Positions 43,061 to 52,350 of a DNA stretch of 64,000 nt are shown one piece after another; within the stretch, counting starts at the first letter, position 1; each line of letters begins with the position of its first letter. The translations under genes and the position numbers were made by a program. The DNA is from an uncultured Christensenella sp. (GTDB taxonomy: Bacteria > Bacillota > Clostridia > Christensenellales > Borkfalkiaceae), in NCBI GenBank assembly GCA_910586245.1, contig CAJUFY010000005.1:1-64000 (forward strand), given 5' to 3'. Under the pieces are notes generated by a model. The model saw only the letters and a program-made list of their open reading frames with translations, was not told the DNA's origin and did no database searches.

Positions 43061-44821
43061 ATGGCGAAAACGATAAAAGTTTCAGGACCCCTGATCGTAG
43101 CCGAGGGAATGGCGGACGCGCGGCTGTTCGACGTCGTGCGCGTATCCGAAAAAGGACTCATCGGCGAAATCATCGAACTGCGGGGGGATAAAGCTTCCAT
43201 ACAGGTCTACGAAGAAACTGCGGGACTGGGGATCGGCGAAGAAGTCGTATCGACGGGCGAACCCCTTTCCGCGGAGCTTGCGCCTGGATTGATTTCGGGC
43301 ATCTTCGACGGCATTCAGCGTCCGCTCACCTCGCTGTATTTCAAATACGGCGCACGCATTTCGCGCGGGGTTTCGGTGAACAATCTCGACCGCGAAAAGA
43401 AGTGGCAGTTCGTGCCGTCCGTCCGCGCGGGCGACGAGGTGGAAGAGGGTGACGTTCTCGGCACGGTGCAGGAAACCGAACTCATTCAGCACCGCATTCT
43501 GGTTCCCAACGGCGTGCGGGGCAAGGTCGTTTCGATCAAAGAAGGGGATTACACCATCGAAGAAAAGGTGGCTTCGGTGAAGACGGCGCGCGGAGAAGTT
43601 CCCGTCTGCATGCTGCGCAAATGGCCCGTGCGCAAGGGCAGACCGTATCGAGAAAAACTTTCGCCCGATCAGCCGATGATTACCGGACAGCGCGTCGTCG
43701 ACACGTTGTTCCCGATTGCGCGCGGTGGCGTTGCGGCGGTGCCCGGTCCCTTCGGGAGCGGGAAGACGGTCGTACAGCATCAGCTCGCAAAGTGGGCGGA
43801 CGCGGACATCATCGTATACGTGGGGTGCGGCGAGCGCGGAAACGAAATGACGGACGTTTTAAACGAATTTCCCGCGTTGCTCGATCCCAAAACGGGCGAG
43901 CCGATCATGAAGCGCACCGTGCTCATCGCAAATACTTCGGACATGCCCGTGGCGGCGCGCGAAGCTTCCATTTATACGGGCATTACGATTGCGGAATATT
44001 TCCGCGACATGGGCTACAACGTGGCGATTATGGCGGATTCGACTTCGCGTTGGGCGGAAGCGCTCCGCGAAATGAGCGGGCGTTTGGAAGAGATGCCGGG
44101 CGACGAGGGCTATCCCGCTTATCTTGCCAGCCGCCTTGCGGAATTCTACGAACGCGCGGGCATCGTCAAACTGCTCGGACAAAAAGACCGCACGGGCTCG
44201 GTAACCGCGATCGGCGCGGTTTCGCCCCCCGGCGGCGATCTGAGCGAACCGGTATCGCAGGCGACGCTTCGCATCGTCAAAGTGTTCTGGGGGCTTTCCG
44301 CTTCGCTTGCCTATAAACGGCATTTCCCCGCAATCGACTGGCTGATCAGCTATTCGCTGTACGCCGATAAAATGAAAGACTGGTACGACGCTTCCGTCGG
44401 CGAAGAATTTTTCAAATACCGCGCGTTCGTCATGCGCGTATTGCAGGAAGAGGCGGCGCTCGACGAAATCGTGCGTCTCGTGGGCATGGACGCTCTCTCT
44501 TCCAAAGATAAACTGACGATGGAAACGGCTAAGATGATCCGCGAGGACTATCTGCACCAGAATGCGTTCGACGACGTGGATACGTACACGTCCATGCGCA
44601 AACAGCATCTGATGCTCAAACTCATCTGCGAGTTCGATACCCGCGCCCGCGAAGCCGTGGAGCATTACGCCGACTTCAACGCGATTCTCTCGTGCAGCGT
44701 AAAGGAAAAGATCGGCCGCGCGAAATATATTCCCGAAGAGGAACTCGGCACGTTCGACGAAATTCTGCAAACGATCGCTTCCGAACTCAAAGCGCTTGAT
44801 CAGGGAGGGGAAAATGTTTAA
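43061..44821 (+). CDS. V-type ATPase catalytic subunit A
   Basis: A 586-residue catalytic ATPase subunit. The Walker A motif GPFGSGKT spans residues 229-236; the bulge or non-homologous region typical of A subunits lies before it. Other marks are VYVGCGERGNEMTDVL and MADSTSRWAEALREMSGRLEEMPGDEGYPAYL. The start at 43061 has GGAG upstream and was preferred to an ATG 21 nt earlier. The stop overlaps the start of B by 8 nt. Confidence 0.96.
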   Translation: MAKTIKVSGPLIVAEGMADARLFDVVRVSEKGLIGEIIELRGDKASIQVYEETAGLGIGEEVVSTGEPLSAELAPGLISGIFDGIQRPLTSLYFKYGARISRGVSVNNLDREKKWQFVPSVRAGDEVEEGDVLGTVQETELIQHRILVPNGVRGKVVSIKEGDYTIEEKVASVKTARGEVPVCMLRKWPVRKGRPYREKLSPDQPMITGQRVVDTLFPIARGGVAAVPGPFGSGKTVVQHQLAKWADADIIVYVGCGERGNEMTDVLNEFPALLDPKTGEPIMKRTVLIANTSDMPVAAREASIYTGITIAEYFRDMGYNVAIMADSTSRWAEALREMSGRLEEMPGDEGYPAYLASRLAEFYERAGIVKLLGQKDRTGSVTAIGAVSPPGGDLSEPVSQATLRIVKVFWGLSASLAYKRHFPAIDWLISYSLYADKMKDWYDASVGEEFFKYRAFVMRVLQEEAALDEIVRLVGMDALSSKDKLTMETAKMIREDYLHQNAFDDVDTYTSMRKQHLMLKLICEFDTRAREAVEHYADFNAILSCSVKEKIGRAKYIPEEELGTFDEILQTIASELKALDQGGENV

Positions 44822-46187
44822 GGAATATAAAACGATCCGCGAAGTGGTCGGCCCGCTTATGCTGGTGGACGGCGTGCAGGGCGTAACGTACAACGAACTC
44901 GTGGACGTCGTGTGCAGTAACGGCGAAATCCGCAGGGGCAAGGTGCTCGAAGTCAACCGCGACAAAGCGGTCGTACAGCTCTTCGAAAACGCGCAGGGAT
45001 TGCAGATCGCAACCGCAAAAGCGCGCTTTACGGGGCACTGTCAGGAACTTGCCGTTTCCCGCGATATGCTGGGCAGGGTGTTCGACGGCATGGGCAACCC
45101 GCGCGACGGCGGCGAGCCCGTCATTCCCGAAAAGCTGCTCGATATCAACGGCGAGCCGATCAATCCCGCCGCCCGCAACTATCCAGACGAATTTATTCAG
45201 ACGGGCGTTTCGGCGATCGACGGTCTGAATACGCTGGTGCGCGGACAGAAACTTCCCGTCTTTTCGATGAGCGGACTTCCGCACGCCGAACTTGCGGCGC
45301 AGATCGCGCGGCAGGCGAAAGTGCGCGGCAGCGACGGAAAGTTCGCGGTGGTATTCGCCGCGATCGGGATTACCTTCGAAGAAGCGCAGTACTTTGTAGA
45401 CGACTTTAAAAAGACGGGCGCGATCGAGCGGACGGTACTCTTTACCAACCTTGCCAACGACCCAGCCGTCGAACGAATCGCGACGCCGCGCATGGCGCTC
45501 ACCTGCGCCGAATATCTCGCCTTCGAATGCGGCATGCACGTGCTCGTCATTCTGACGGACATCACCAACTATGCGGAAGCCCTTCGCGAAGTTTCCGCCG
45601 CCCGCAGAGAGGTGCCTGGGCGCAGAGGATATCCCGGATATCTGTATACCGACCTTGCGACCATGTACGAACGCGCGGGCAGAATCCGCGGCTGCGAAGG
45701 TTCGATCACGCAGATTCCGATTCTCACCATGCCGGAAGACGACAAAACGCACCCGATTCCCGACTTGACGGGGTACATTACCGAAGGGCAGATTATCCTT
45801 TCGCGCGATCTCTATAAAAAGGGGATCAATCCCCCGATCGACGTGTTGCCATCCCTTTCCCGTCTGAAAGATAAAGGAATCGGCAAAGACAAGACGCGCG
45901 AAGACCATGCCGATACGATGAACCAGCTCTTTTCGGCGTATGCGCGCGGGAAAGAGAGCAAAGAACTTTCTGCAATTCTCGGCGAGGCAGCGCTGTCCGA
46001 TACCGATAAGCTTTACGCGAAGTTTGCCGAAGAGTTTGAAAAGCTCTATCTCAATCAGGGATTCGAGAAGGACAGAAATATCGAAGAAACGCTCGATCTG
46101 GGCTGGGATCTGCTCAAAATCCTGCCCGTGAGCGAACTCAAACGAATCCGCAAAGCGTATCTCGAAAAATATCTTCCGCAGGAATAA
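44814..46187 (+). CDS. V-type ATPase regulatory subunit B
   Basis: A 457-residue non-catalytic subunit. The P-loop is replaced by FSMSGLPHAELAAQIARQA, as expected for B. EYLAFECGMHVLVILTDITNYAEALREVSAARREVPGRRGYPGYLYTDLATMYERAGR is the conserved middle, read in pieces. GGGAGGGG precedes the ATG. The next gene begins one base after its stop. Confidence 0.96.
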   Translation: MFKEYKTIREVVGPLMLVDGVQGVTYNELVDVVCSNGEIRRGKVLEVNRDKAVVQLFENAQGLQIATAKARFTGHCQELAVSRDMLGRVFDGMGNPRDGGEPVIPEKLLDINGEPINPAARNYPDEFIQTGVSAIDGLNTLVRGQKLPVFSMSGLPHAELAAQIARQAKVRGSDGKFAVVFAAIGITFEEAQYFVDDFKKTGAIERTVLFTNLANDPAVERIATPRMALTCAEYLAFECGMHVLVILTDITNYAEALREVSAARREVPGRRGYPGYLYTDLATMYERAGRIRGCEGSITQIPILTMPEDDKTHPIPDLTGYITEGQIILSRDLYKKGINPPIDVLPSLSRLKDKGIGKDKTREDHADTMNQLFSAYARGKESKELSAILGEAALSDTDKLYAKFAEEFEKLYLNQGFEKDRNIEETLDLGWDLLKILPVSELKRIRKAYLEKYLPQE

Positions 46188-46188
46188 T

Positions 46189-46821
46189 ATGGCAAGATTA
46201 AACGTGAATCCCACGCGCATGGAACTCAAAAAGTTAAAGGCGCGGCTGAATACGGCGGTGCGCGGGCACAAGCTGTTAAAGGATAAGTCCGACGAAATGG
46301 TGCGGCAGTTTTCCTTGATCATCAAAGAAAATCTGCGCTTGCGCGAAGAGGTCGAACGGGCGCTTTCGCAAACGCTCCGTCAGTTTTCCGTCGCGCGTTC
46401 AATCACGCCTGCGTATGCGGCGGAAACGGCGTTTGCGATTCCTTCCGCCGAACTCTCTCTTTCGTGCGGGGAGGGCAGCGTCATGGGCGTTGCCGTACCC
46501 GAAGTGGAGGCGGATACTTTCGGCACCGCCGCACTGCCCTATACCTATTCCGAAATTACGAGCGAGGCGGATTTTTCGGTATCGCAGGCGGCTTCGCTCG
46601 TGCCCAAAATGGCGCGGCTTGCCGCAGTGGAAAAAACGGTGCGTTTGCTTGCCAACGAAATCGAACGCAACAAGCGCCGCGTGAACGCGCTCGAATACGT
46701 GATGATCCCTCAGCTCGAAGAGACCATTCATTACATCAAATCCAAGCTCGACGAAAACGAGCGCGCCGCCGTGATCCGTCTGATGAAGGTGAAGGGCAAC
46801 GGCGCAACGCAGATCGAATAA
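46189..46821 (+). CDS. V-type ATPase subunit D
   Basis: A 210-residue central-shaft subunit. The start RLNVNPTRMELKKLKARLNTAVRGHKLLKDKSDE, read in two pieces, and the C-terminal RRVNALEYVMIPQLEETIHYIK helix are diagnostic. It closes the operon and is followed by a terminator. Confidence 0.94.
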   Translation: MARLNVNPTRMELKKLKARLNTAVRGHKLLKDKSDEMVRQFSLIIKENLRLREEVERALSQTLRQFSVARSITPAYAAETAFAIPSAELSLSCGEGSVMGVAVPEVEADTFGTAALPYTYSEITSEADFSVSQAASLVPKMARLAAVEKTVRLLANEIERNKRRVNALEYVMIPQLEETIHYIKSKLDENERAAVIRLMKVKGNGATQIE

Positions 46822-46827
46822 TCTTTG

Positions 46828-46858
46828 AAAAATCCCCCCTGCCGGCGAGGGATTTTTT
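46828..46858 (+). terminator. Terminator of the V-type ATPase operon
   Basis: AAAAATCCC (46828-46836) pairs with GGGATTTTT (46849-46857); an inner CCT/AGG pairing and a GC-rich loop lie between, and TTTTTT ends it. Confidence 0.8.
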
Positions 46859-46944
46859 GCGTTTCGGTCAAAGATGTAAAATAATTACAAAAGCGCATGC
46901 GGCGCATGAAAAAAGCAGATTATTTTTCTTTTGATCCGCGGCGA

Positions 46945-46973
46945 TTGACTTTTGGGTTTCCTCATTTTATAAT
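46945..46973 (+). promoter_or_regulatory. Promoter of the SGNH-GH2 operon
   Basis: TTGACT (46945-46950), 17 nt, TATAAT (46968-46973). The -10 overlaps the in-frame ATG at 46972, which therefore cannot be the start of the next gene. Confidence 0.83.
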
Positions 46974-47001
46974 GAAAAAAATAACGGAGGGGAAGAAGGG
47001 A

Positions 47002-47634
47002 ATGATTTTAAAAGCGAACGAAAAAATTGTGTTTGCGGGGGATTCGGTTACCGACGACGGAAGGGCGCGCCCCGTCGGGGAAGGGCTTTGGAATTCGCTC
47101 GGCAACGGATTCGTGCACATGGTGGACGCCATGCTTACGGTCGATTTTCCCGATTTGTTGATCCGTTGCGTAAATATGGGGATCGGCGGGAACACCTCTT
47201 CCGATCTGCTCGCCCGCTGGGATGCCGACGTGACTGCGCTTTCCCCCGATTGGGTCGTTTTATGCATCGGCTTCAACGACGTATGGCGGCAGTTCGATAG
47301 CCCCGCGCAACCCGATTTCGGCGTTTCGCCCGAACGGTACCGCAGTAATTTAAACGCGATGGCGGATAAGACGAACGCGAAGATGATCTGGATGACGCCG
47401 TACTATCTTGAAACCAACCGCGACGATCCGATGCGCAAACGCATGGACGAATACGGAAAAATCTGCAAGGAAGAGGCGGCGAAGCGCAATATTCCGTGCA
47501 TCGATTTACAGGCGGCGTTTGCGGAAATTCTGAAGCACCGCTATCCCGCGTACGTCAGTTGGGACAGGGTGCACCCCGGTTGGACGGGCAGTTTGATCAT
47601 CGCCCGCGCGCTCATGGAAGAATTAAAAAAATAA
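47002..47634 (+). CDS. SGNH/GDSL-type esterase
   Basis: A 210-residue cytoplasmic hydrolase. Catalytic blocks: FAGDSVTDDGR (block I, nucleophile Ser), MGIGGNTSSDLLARW (block II, Gly), CIGFNDVW (block III, Asn), and SWDRVHPGWTG (block V, Asp-x-x-His). It resembles intracellular rhamnogalacturonan-acetylesterase-like and other carbohydrate deacetylases. Start 47002 was chosen because the upstream ATG lies within the promoter -10. Paired with a GH2 gene 13 nt downstream, it may deacetylate an imported oligosaccharide. Confidence 0.87.
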   Translation: MILKANEKIVFAGDSVTDDGRARPVGEGLWNSLGNGFVHMVDAMLTVDFPDLLIRCVNMGIGGNTSSDLLARWDADVTALSPDWVVLCIGFNDVWRQFDSPAQPDFGVSPERYRSNLNAMADKTNAKMIWMTPYYLETNRDDPMRKRMDEYGKICKEEAAKRNIPCIDLQAAFAEILKHRYPAYVSWDRVHPGWTGSLIIARALMEELKK

Positions 47635-47647
47635 GAAAGAGGATCAT

Positions 47648-49390
47648 ATGGAATTTTTGAGAAGAGAATATCCCCGTCCGCAATTCCGGCGGGAAGCATG
47701 GCAGAGTTTGAACGGCGAATGGCAGTTCGACTTCGACGACGCGGGCGACGGCGCGCTGCGCGGACTTCCCGCAGGGGACAAACCGCTCGGCAAAACGATC
47801 AACGTGCCGTTTTCGTACCAGTACCCCGCAAGCGGAATCGGGGATCAGTCGCAGCACGATACCGTTTGGTACCGCCGCACGTTTTCCGTAGAAAAAGCAA
47901 ATGCGGGCAAACGCGCGCTCTTGTGCTTTAACGGAGCGGATTACGTGACCGACGTCTGGGTCAACGGCTTGCATGCGGTTACGCATACGGGCGGATTCGC
48001 GCCGTTCTCTGCGGATATTACCGATTATTTGAAAGAACAAAACGTAATCGTCGTGCGCTGTTACGATCCGCTCGACGCGCGCGTTCCGCGCGGGAAACAG
48101 AGTTGGACGGGCACGCCTTTCACCTGTTTCTACGTGCCGAACACGGGGATCTGGCAGAGCGTCTGGCTGGAATTTTTCGGCGCGGACTGCATCAGCGGCT
48201 ACGCGCTCTTCCCGGACGAAGACCGCGACGGATTCCACGGCGAAATCGAAACGCTGTACGGCGTTGCCCAAGAGGCTGAAATTACCGTTTCCTTCGAAGG
48301 GAAGGAAATTCACCGCCAAAGAATCGCTCTGCAAAAGGGCACGACCCGTTACGGCGTAAAACTTTCCAGAGGGTTCGTCGAAGATTATTCCTGGTCCCCC
48401 GAAACGCCCCGTCTGCTTTACGTGGATTTTAAGCTTTTCGTAAAAGGCGAAGCCGTCGACACCGCGCATACGCGGTTTGCGATGCGCACCGTTGCGGTCG
48501 ATGAAAACGGTGTCATCTGCCTGAACGGAAAGCCGCTGTATCAGCGCCTCGTGCTTGATCAGGGGTATTGGACGGAGAGCGGATTGACTCCGCCGAGCGC
48601 CGAAGCGTTGAAAAAAGACATCGAACTTTCGATGGCGCTCGGATTCAACGGCGCGCGCAAACATCAGAAGTTGGAAGACCCGTATTATTACTATTATGCC
48701 GAAGAACTCGGCTTTCTCACCTGGTGCGAAATGCCGTCGGCATACTATTTCTGCGAAAAGGAAATGGCGGCAATCGCAAAAGAATGGCAGGAAATTCTCG
48801 CCGTCGCCAAAAATCAGACGAGCAATATTTGTTACGTTCCGCTCAACGAAAGCTGGGGCACGCGGGAGATCTTACGCGACAAACGTCAGCAGGATTTTGC
48901 GCGCGCGCTGTATTATCTGACCAAGGCGATCGACGGGGAAAAACTCGTTTCGACGAACGACGGTTTCGAAACCATAACGCCGACGGATCTGATCGGCGTA
49001 CACGATTACCCGATTGCCCGTGCCGAGGAGTTTACCGAAAAATACGGTGAAGAAAATTACGATAATCTCTATCCACAGGGATGGAAGCTGCTTTCGGAAG
49101 GTTGTTATTACGAAGGGCAGCCCGTGCTGTTTACCGAGTTCGGCGGAATCGCAATGCAGAGCGAACAGAAAAACGGCGCCTGGGGCTATAACGACGGAGC
49201 GAAGGATAAAGAAGCATTCTACGCGCAGCTCGAATCGTTGTTAAAGGGAATTGCATCGGTTAAATTTCAGGGTTATTGCTATACGCAGTTGACCGACGTT
49301 CAGCAGGAAATCAACGGTTTGCTCTATCCCGACCGTACGCCGAAGTTCGAGATCGCGCGGATCAAAAAAATATTCGAACTGAAAAAATAA
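47648..49390 (+). CDS. Glycoside hydrolase family 2 enzyme
   Basis: A 580-residue GH2 protein without signal peptide: sugar-binding N-domain (RREAWQSLNGEWQFDFDD, about 12-30), immunoglobulin-like domain, then TIM barrel with KHQKLEDPYYYYYAEELGFLTWCEMPSAY. The acid/base is E401 in LNESWG and the nucleophile E497 in FTEFGG. It lacks the extra domains of LacZ. Beta-galactosidase, glucuronidase and mannosidase activities all occur in such short forms, so the substrate is open. No LacI-type operator of the 49.5-kb regulator is seen upstream. Confidence 0.88.
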   Translation: MEFLRREYPRPQFRREAWQSLNGEWQFDFDDAGDGALRGLPAGDKPLGKTINVPFSYQYPASGIGDQSQHDTVWYRRTFSVEKANAGKRALLCFNGADYVTDVWVNGLHAVTHTGGFAPFSADITDYLKEQNVIVVRCYDPLDARVPRGKQSWTGTPFTCFYVPNTGIWQSVWLEFFGADCISGYALFPDEDRDGFHGEIETLYGVAQEAEITVSFEGKEIHRQRIALQKGTTRYGVKLSRGFVEDYSWSPETPRLLYVDFKLFVKGEAVDTAHTRFAMRTVAVDENGVICLNGKPLYQRLVLDQGYWTESGLTPPSAEALKKDIELSMALGFNGARKHQKLEDPYYYYYAEELGFLTWCEMPSAYYFCEKEMAAIAKEWQEILAVAKNQTSNICYVPLNESWGTREILRDKRQQDFARALYYLTKAIDGEKLVSTNDGFETITPTDLIGVHDYPIARAEEFTEKYGEENYDNLYPQGWKLLSEGCYYEGQPVLFTEFGGIAMQSEQKNGAWGYNDGAKDKEAFYAQLESLLKGIASVKFQGYCYTQLTDVQQEINGLLYPDRTPKFEIARIKKIFELKK

Positions 49391-49493
49391 GTTTTTGCAT
49401 TTTTCATTGCACGCACAATCCCCCCAAATAACGCTCCCGGAGCAAACGGTTCAGCCGTGCGGGGGCGTACTTTTTTTCAAACGGAAACAAATT

Positions 49494-49507
49494 GGAAACC
49501 GTTTTCC
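49494..49507. promoter_or_regulatory. LacI-type operator upstream of its own gene
   Basis: GGAAACCGTTTTCC, within the longer near-palindrome TTGGAAACCGTTTTCCAA (49492-49509). One base differs from the operators at 52351 and 52386. It lies 8 nt upstream of the -35 of the LacI gene, suggesting autoregulation. Confidence 0.75.
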
Positions 49508-49515
49508 AAAAGCGA

Positions 49516-49544
49516 TTGACAAATCCCCCGCTCGGGGTTATAAT
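49516..49544 (+). promoter_or_regulatory. Promoter of the beta-glucan LacI gene
   Basis: TTGACA (49516-49521), 17 nt, TATAAT (49539-49544), both perfect consensus. The ATG begins 7 nt after the -10 (TATAAT-ACGAAT-ATG), so the transcript should be leaderless. A CCCCG/CGGGG inverted repeat lies in the spacer. Confidence 0.85.
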
Positions 49545-49550
49545 ACGAAT

Positions 49551-50546
49551 ATGGTCACGATTTACGATATTGCAAAACAGAGCGGATTTGCCGCGGGTAC
49601 GGTATCCAAAGCGCTGAATAATTATTACGGAGTCAATGCCGAAACCAAACAGAAGATCATGAAGGTCGCGCGGGAGATGGGCTACACGCCCAACGCGAAC
49701 GCGCGCGCGCTGAAAGCGAAACGTTCGTATAACATCGGCGTACTGTTCTATCTGCAAGGCAGTCTTGATTTGTCGCAGTATCTTTTCGTAAATATTCTGA
49801 ACGAATTCAAGCGGACAACTGAAGCGAACGGGTACGACATCACGCTGCTTGCAAAAGGGGAAAAAGAGGGCGCGGAAGCGTTCGTGCAGCACTGCCACGT
49901 GCGCCAGCTGGACGGCGTGCTCATCTTCGGCGACTATCACGGCGAGGTCGTGCAGAAGCTGATGAACAGCGATATCCCCTGCGTGGGATTCGACTACATC
50001 GGGTTGCAGATTTCGGGCGTGATGAGCGATAATTACGAAAAGACGAAGGAATTGATTTCTACGCTGATCGGGCTGGGGCACGAACGCATTTTGTTCTTTT
50101 CGGGCGAAGACAATTACGTGACCGAAGAGCGCCGCCGCGGTTATTACCACGCGTTTTCGGAAGCGGGCGTTTCGCCCTTGCCGCACGAGCAGGCGACGTA
50201 TGCAAACCCCGAATTTGCTGCGCGGATTACGCGGGAATTTTACCCGAAGCTGAACCCGACGGCGATCGTCTATCCCGACGATTATTCGGCGATCGGCGGC
50301 GTAAACGCGCTGCGCGATCTGGGGCTTTCCGTTCCGCAGGACGTTTCGGTCGCGTCATTCGACGGGATCGCGTTCGCCGAGGTAACCAGCCCCAAACTGA
50401 CCACCGTAAAACAGGACGTGGTGGGAATCGGTACCGCGCTCGCCAAAAAGCTGATGCGGCTGATCGAATTCGAGGACGAACCGCAGGAAATCATAACGGT
50501 CGCCGCCTCCGTGCAAATGACGGGCAGCTGCCGCAAAATCGGTTAA
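49551..50546 (+). CDS. LacI-family regulator of the beta-glucan block
   Basis: A 331-residue repressor: helix-turn-helix TIYDIAKQSGFAAGTVSKALNN at residues 3-24 with hinge helix NANARALKAKRSYNIGV, then a sugar-binding-protein-like sensor domain with PTAIVYPDDYSAIGGVNALRDLGLSVPQDVSVASFDG. Four operators of one consensus flank its own promoter and the divergent GH16 and transport promoters, so its regulon can be read from the sequence. The true start is the ATG at 49551 directly after the promoter; a longer frame upstream would run through operator and promoter. Confidence 0.92.
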   Translation: MVTIYDIAKQSGFAAGTVSKALNNYYGVNAETKQKIMKVAREMGYTPNANARALKAKRSYNIGVLFYLQGSLDLSQYLFVNILNEFKRTTEANGYDITLLAKGEKEGAEAFVQHCHVRQLDGVLIFGDYHGEVVQKLMNSDIPCVGFDYIGLQISGVMSDNYEKTKELISTLIGLGHERILFFSGEDNYVTEERRRGYYHAFSEAGVSPLPHEQATYANPEFAARITREFYPKLNPTAIVYPDDYSAIGGVNALRDLGLSVPQDVSVASFDGIAFAEVTSPKLTTVKQDVVGIGTALAKKLMRLIEFEDEPQEIITVAASVQMTGSCRKIG

Positions 50547-50552
50547 ATATTC

Positions 50553-50589
50553 AAAAAAGGAAAAGTCCGCAAGGGACTTTTCCTTTTTT
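50553..50589. terminator. Bidirectional terminator
   Basis: Perfect 16-bp stem (50553-50568 with 50574-50589) with loop GCAAG, A-run on one side and T-run on the other. It separates the convergent LacI and GH16 genes. Confidence 0.9.
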
Positions 50590-50606
50590 CATGGAAATTC
50601 GAATTG

Positions 50607-52157
50607 TCAGTTATGACCGAGGTATACCATTTCGATGTCGTCGAAATACGCCGTTCCCGCGCTGTTCAGCACTTCGAGATAGTAACGGATGCTCTGCGTT
50701 TCGGGTTTGGTTACGGTAAATTCGAAGCTGAAATCCGTCCATTGCGTCGCGCTGCCGATTTGAATCGTTTCCGATCCGTTGCTGCGCGAAGTGGTGGAAA
50801 ATCCGAGATAGTTGTTGTAACGGAAGATCGCCGTTGCGTTCCCTTCCACGCGGTATTTGCCTTTTACGCGGAATTTATATCCAGTGCCCGTACCGCGCAG
50901 CCACTGCCCGAACGAGCCGCCGTTTACGATTTTCGCCACGTAATTATCGGGCGTAGCGGGATCTTTCGTTGCGTCCGCGATCCGTTCCGCGCTGCTGTTT
51001 TCGACGAAGAAGGAGCTGTCGGGATCTTTTTCGGTATAATCTTTCCAGGGCGTATCCAGATTGATCGCGTTCACCGCGTCGGGGTTGTTCCGGAATTCGG
51101 GATAATAATAACTTTCGTCCGCGCGTTCGAAGTCGCCGTTTGCCGTCTTATTGACCGTGGGCATCTGCGCGAGCTTTTCCACCTTATAGTCGGGATCGTA
51201 GTTGCGGTTGGTTACGGGGCGTTGTTCCCAGCCGTCCATCTGGAAGGGGACGTAGCGCCACCAGCTGAATTCGGCGTAGTCGCTCTCCCACATGCGGCTT
51301 GCGGAGGACACGTTGTACACGGGGTCGGTCATACCGCCGCCCGCCCAGGAGGGAACCCAGATGCCGAGCGTAAGCGTCGCGTTGGTCGTGGGAACGTTGG
51401 TGTCGATGGTCATCATCTTCACGCCGTCGATGTAATAGTCGACGTAGGGCACTTCCGCATCGGTCACCCAGTCGAAGGAATACACGTGCCAGTCGCCGTC
51501 GTTTACCATATAGTCTACGGGTTGGGCAAAGTTGGAGTTGTTGGAAGGGGAAGTCCAGGTCGTAAAAAACACGTTCGCGAAATCCGGCTTCAAACCGATT
51601 TCGATGTCGATTTCGTTTTGCTGTACCGAGCCGTCGTCTTTATTGAACCAGGAGAACACCCACATCGAAGTGAGCGCGCCCACGCGCGGGCACGGTTTCA
51701 TTTTTACGTCGTATCTTCCGGGACCAAGCGCTTCTACGGTTGAAATGCTCGCGCCCGTATTGATGCCCGTCTGCTGTGCGGAAAGGCGGCCGTTGTCCCC
51801 GTCGTAATAAGCGCCGTTCGCCCGCATGATCAGGTGCGTTTCTGGGCGGGCGGGATCGTCGAGCAAAAATAAATTCTGCGGGCGCACCCCGTTCTGATCG
51901 GTGCCCCACTGATCCCAAACGGAATCGGAAACGACCCACTTATCGCGGTCGATATCGTCGCCCGTAAAGTCGTCGTATATCATTTCGTCGTAGTTGAGCT
52001 TATAGCGTTTTTCCACGCTTTTATAGTAATCGTCGCCGAAGTCGTACATCTTTGCGGCGAGGGTGGGGGTGTTGCGGCAGCCGCACAGCCCCGCAAACGC
52101 GGTCGCCGTAAGAACCAACGACAGCCCGCAGGAAAAAATCCGTTTTTTTCCGTTCAT
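50607..52157 (-). CDS. GH16 beta-glucanase lipoprotein
   Basis: A 516-residue surface enzyme: signal peptide, lipobox C-G-C near residue 21, GH16 jelly roll (about 55-300), then a C-terminal beta-sandwich resembling a carbohydrate-binding module (about 370-515, ending AGTAYFDDIEMVYLG). The catalytic motif is E182-I-D184-I-E186. The ExDxE spacing is that of lichenase-type enzymes on mixed-linkage beta-1,3/1,4-glucan; laminarinases and agarases usually have ExDxxE. The start at 52157 has GGAGG. It is transcribed divergently from the transport operon and carries an operator just after its predicted transcription start. Confidence 0.88.
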   Translation of the reverse strand: MNGKKRIFSCGLSLVLTATAFAGLCGCRNTPTLAAKMYDFGDDYYKSVEKRYKLNYDEMIYDDFTGDDIDRDKWVVSDSVWDQWGTDQNGVRPQNLFLLDDPARPETHLIMRANGAYYDGDNGRLSAQQTGINTGASISTVEALGPGRYDVKMKPCPRVGALTSMWVFSWFNKDDGSVQQNEIDIEIGLKPDFANVFFTTWTSPSNNSNFAQPVDYMVNDGDWHVYSFDWVTDAEVPYVDYYIDGVKMMTIDTNVPTTNATLTLGIWVPSWAGGGMTDPVYNVSSASRMWESDYAEFSWWRYVPFQMDGWEQRPVTNRNYDPDYKVEKLAQMPTVNKTANGDFERADESYYYPEFRNNPDAVNAINLDTPWKDYTEKDPDSSFFVENSSAERIADATKDPATPDNYVAKIVNGGSFGQWLRGTGTGYKFRVKGKYRVEGNATAIFRYNNYLGFSTTSRSNGSETIQIGSATQWTDFSFEFTVTKPETQSIRYYLEVLNSAGTAYFDDIEMVYLGHN

Positions 52158-52195
52158 AATTCCTCCGATCATATCCGAAACCCCTTTTCCGTTAT

Positions 52196-52209
52196 AGAAA
52201 TCGGTTTCC
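52196..52209. promoter_or_regulatory. LacI-type operator at the GH16 promoter
   Basis: Read on the minus strand GGAAACCGATTTCT, 13 of 14 bases identical to the site at 52351. It lies a few bases downstream of the expected GH16 transcription start. Confidence 0.78.
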
Positions 52210-52220
52210 ATAGTAATAGA

Positions 52221-52249
52221 ATTATATCATACGATCATAGACTTGTCAA
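52221..52249 (-). promoter_or_regulatory. Promoter of the GH16 gene
   Basis: On the minus strand TTGACA (52244-52249), 17 nt, TATAAT (52221-52226). Confidence 0.88.
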
Positions 52250-52313
52250 GAGGAATTTCAAAAATATCGTGCAAAAACCAAACAAATTATTTAAAAAATT
52301 TTCAAAAATACGG

Positions 52314-52342
52314 TTGACAGAATAAAAACCTTATGATATAAT
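52314..52342 (+). promoter_or_regulatory. Promoter of the beta-glucan transport operon
   Basis: TTGACA (52314-52319), 17 nt, TATAAT (52337-52342), perfect consensus. The 52158-52485 stretch has no gene; it carries two divergent promoters, three operators and the leader hairpins. Confidence 0.88.
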
Positions 52343-52350
52343 CAAACCGT

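Noticed and set aside
46972..47001. ATG at 46972 as start of the SGNH esterase
   Set aside because: It lies inside the TATAAT of the gene's own promoter, upstream of the expected transcript start.
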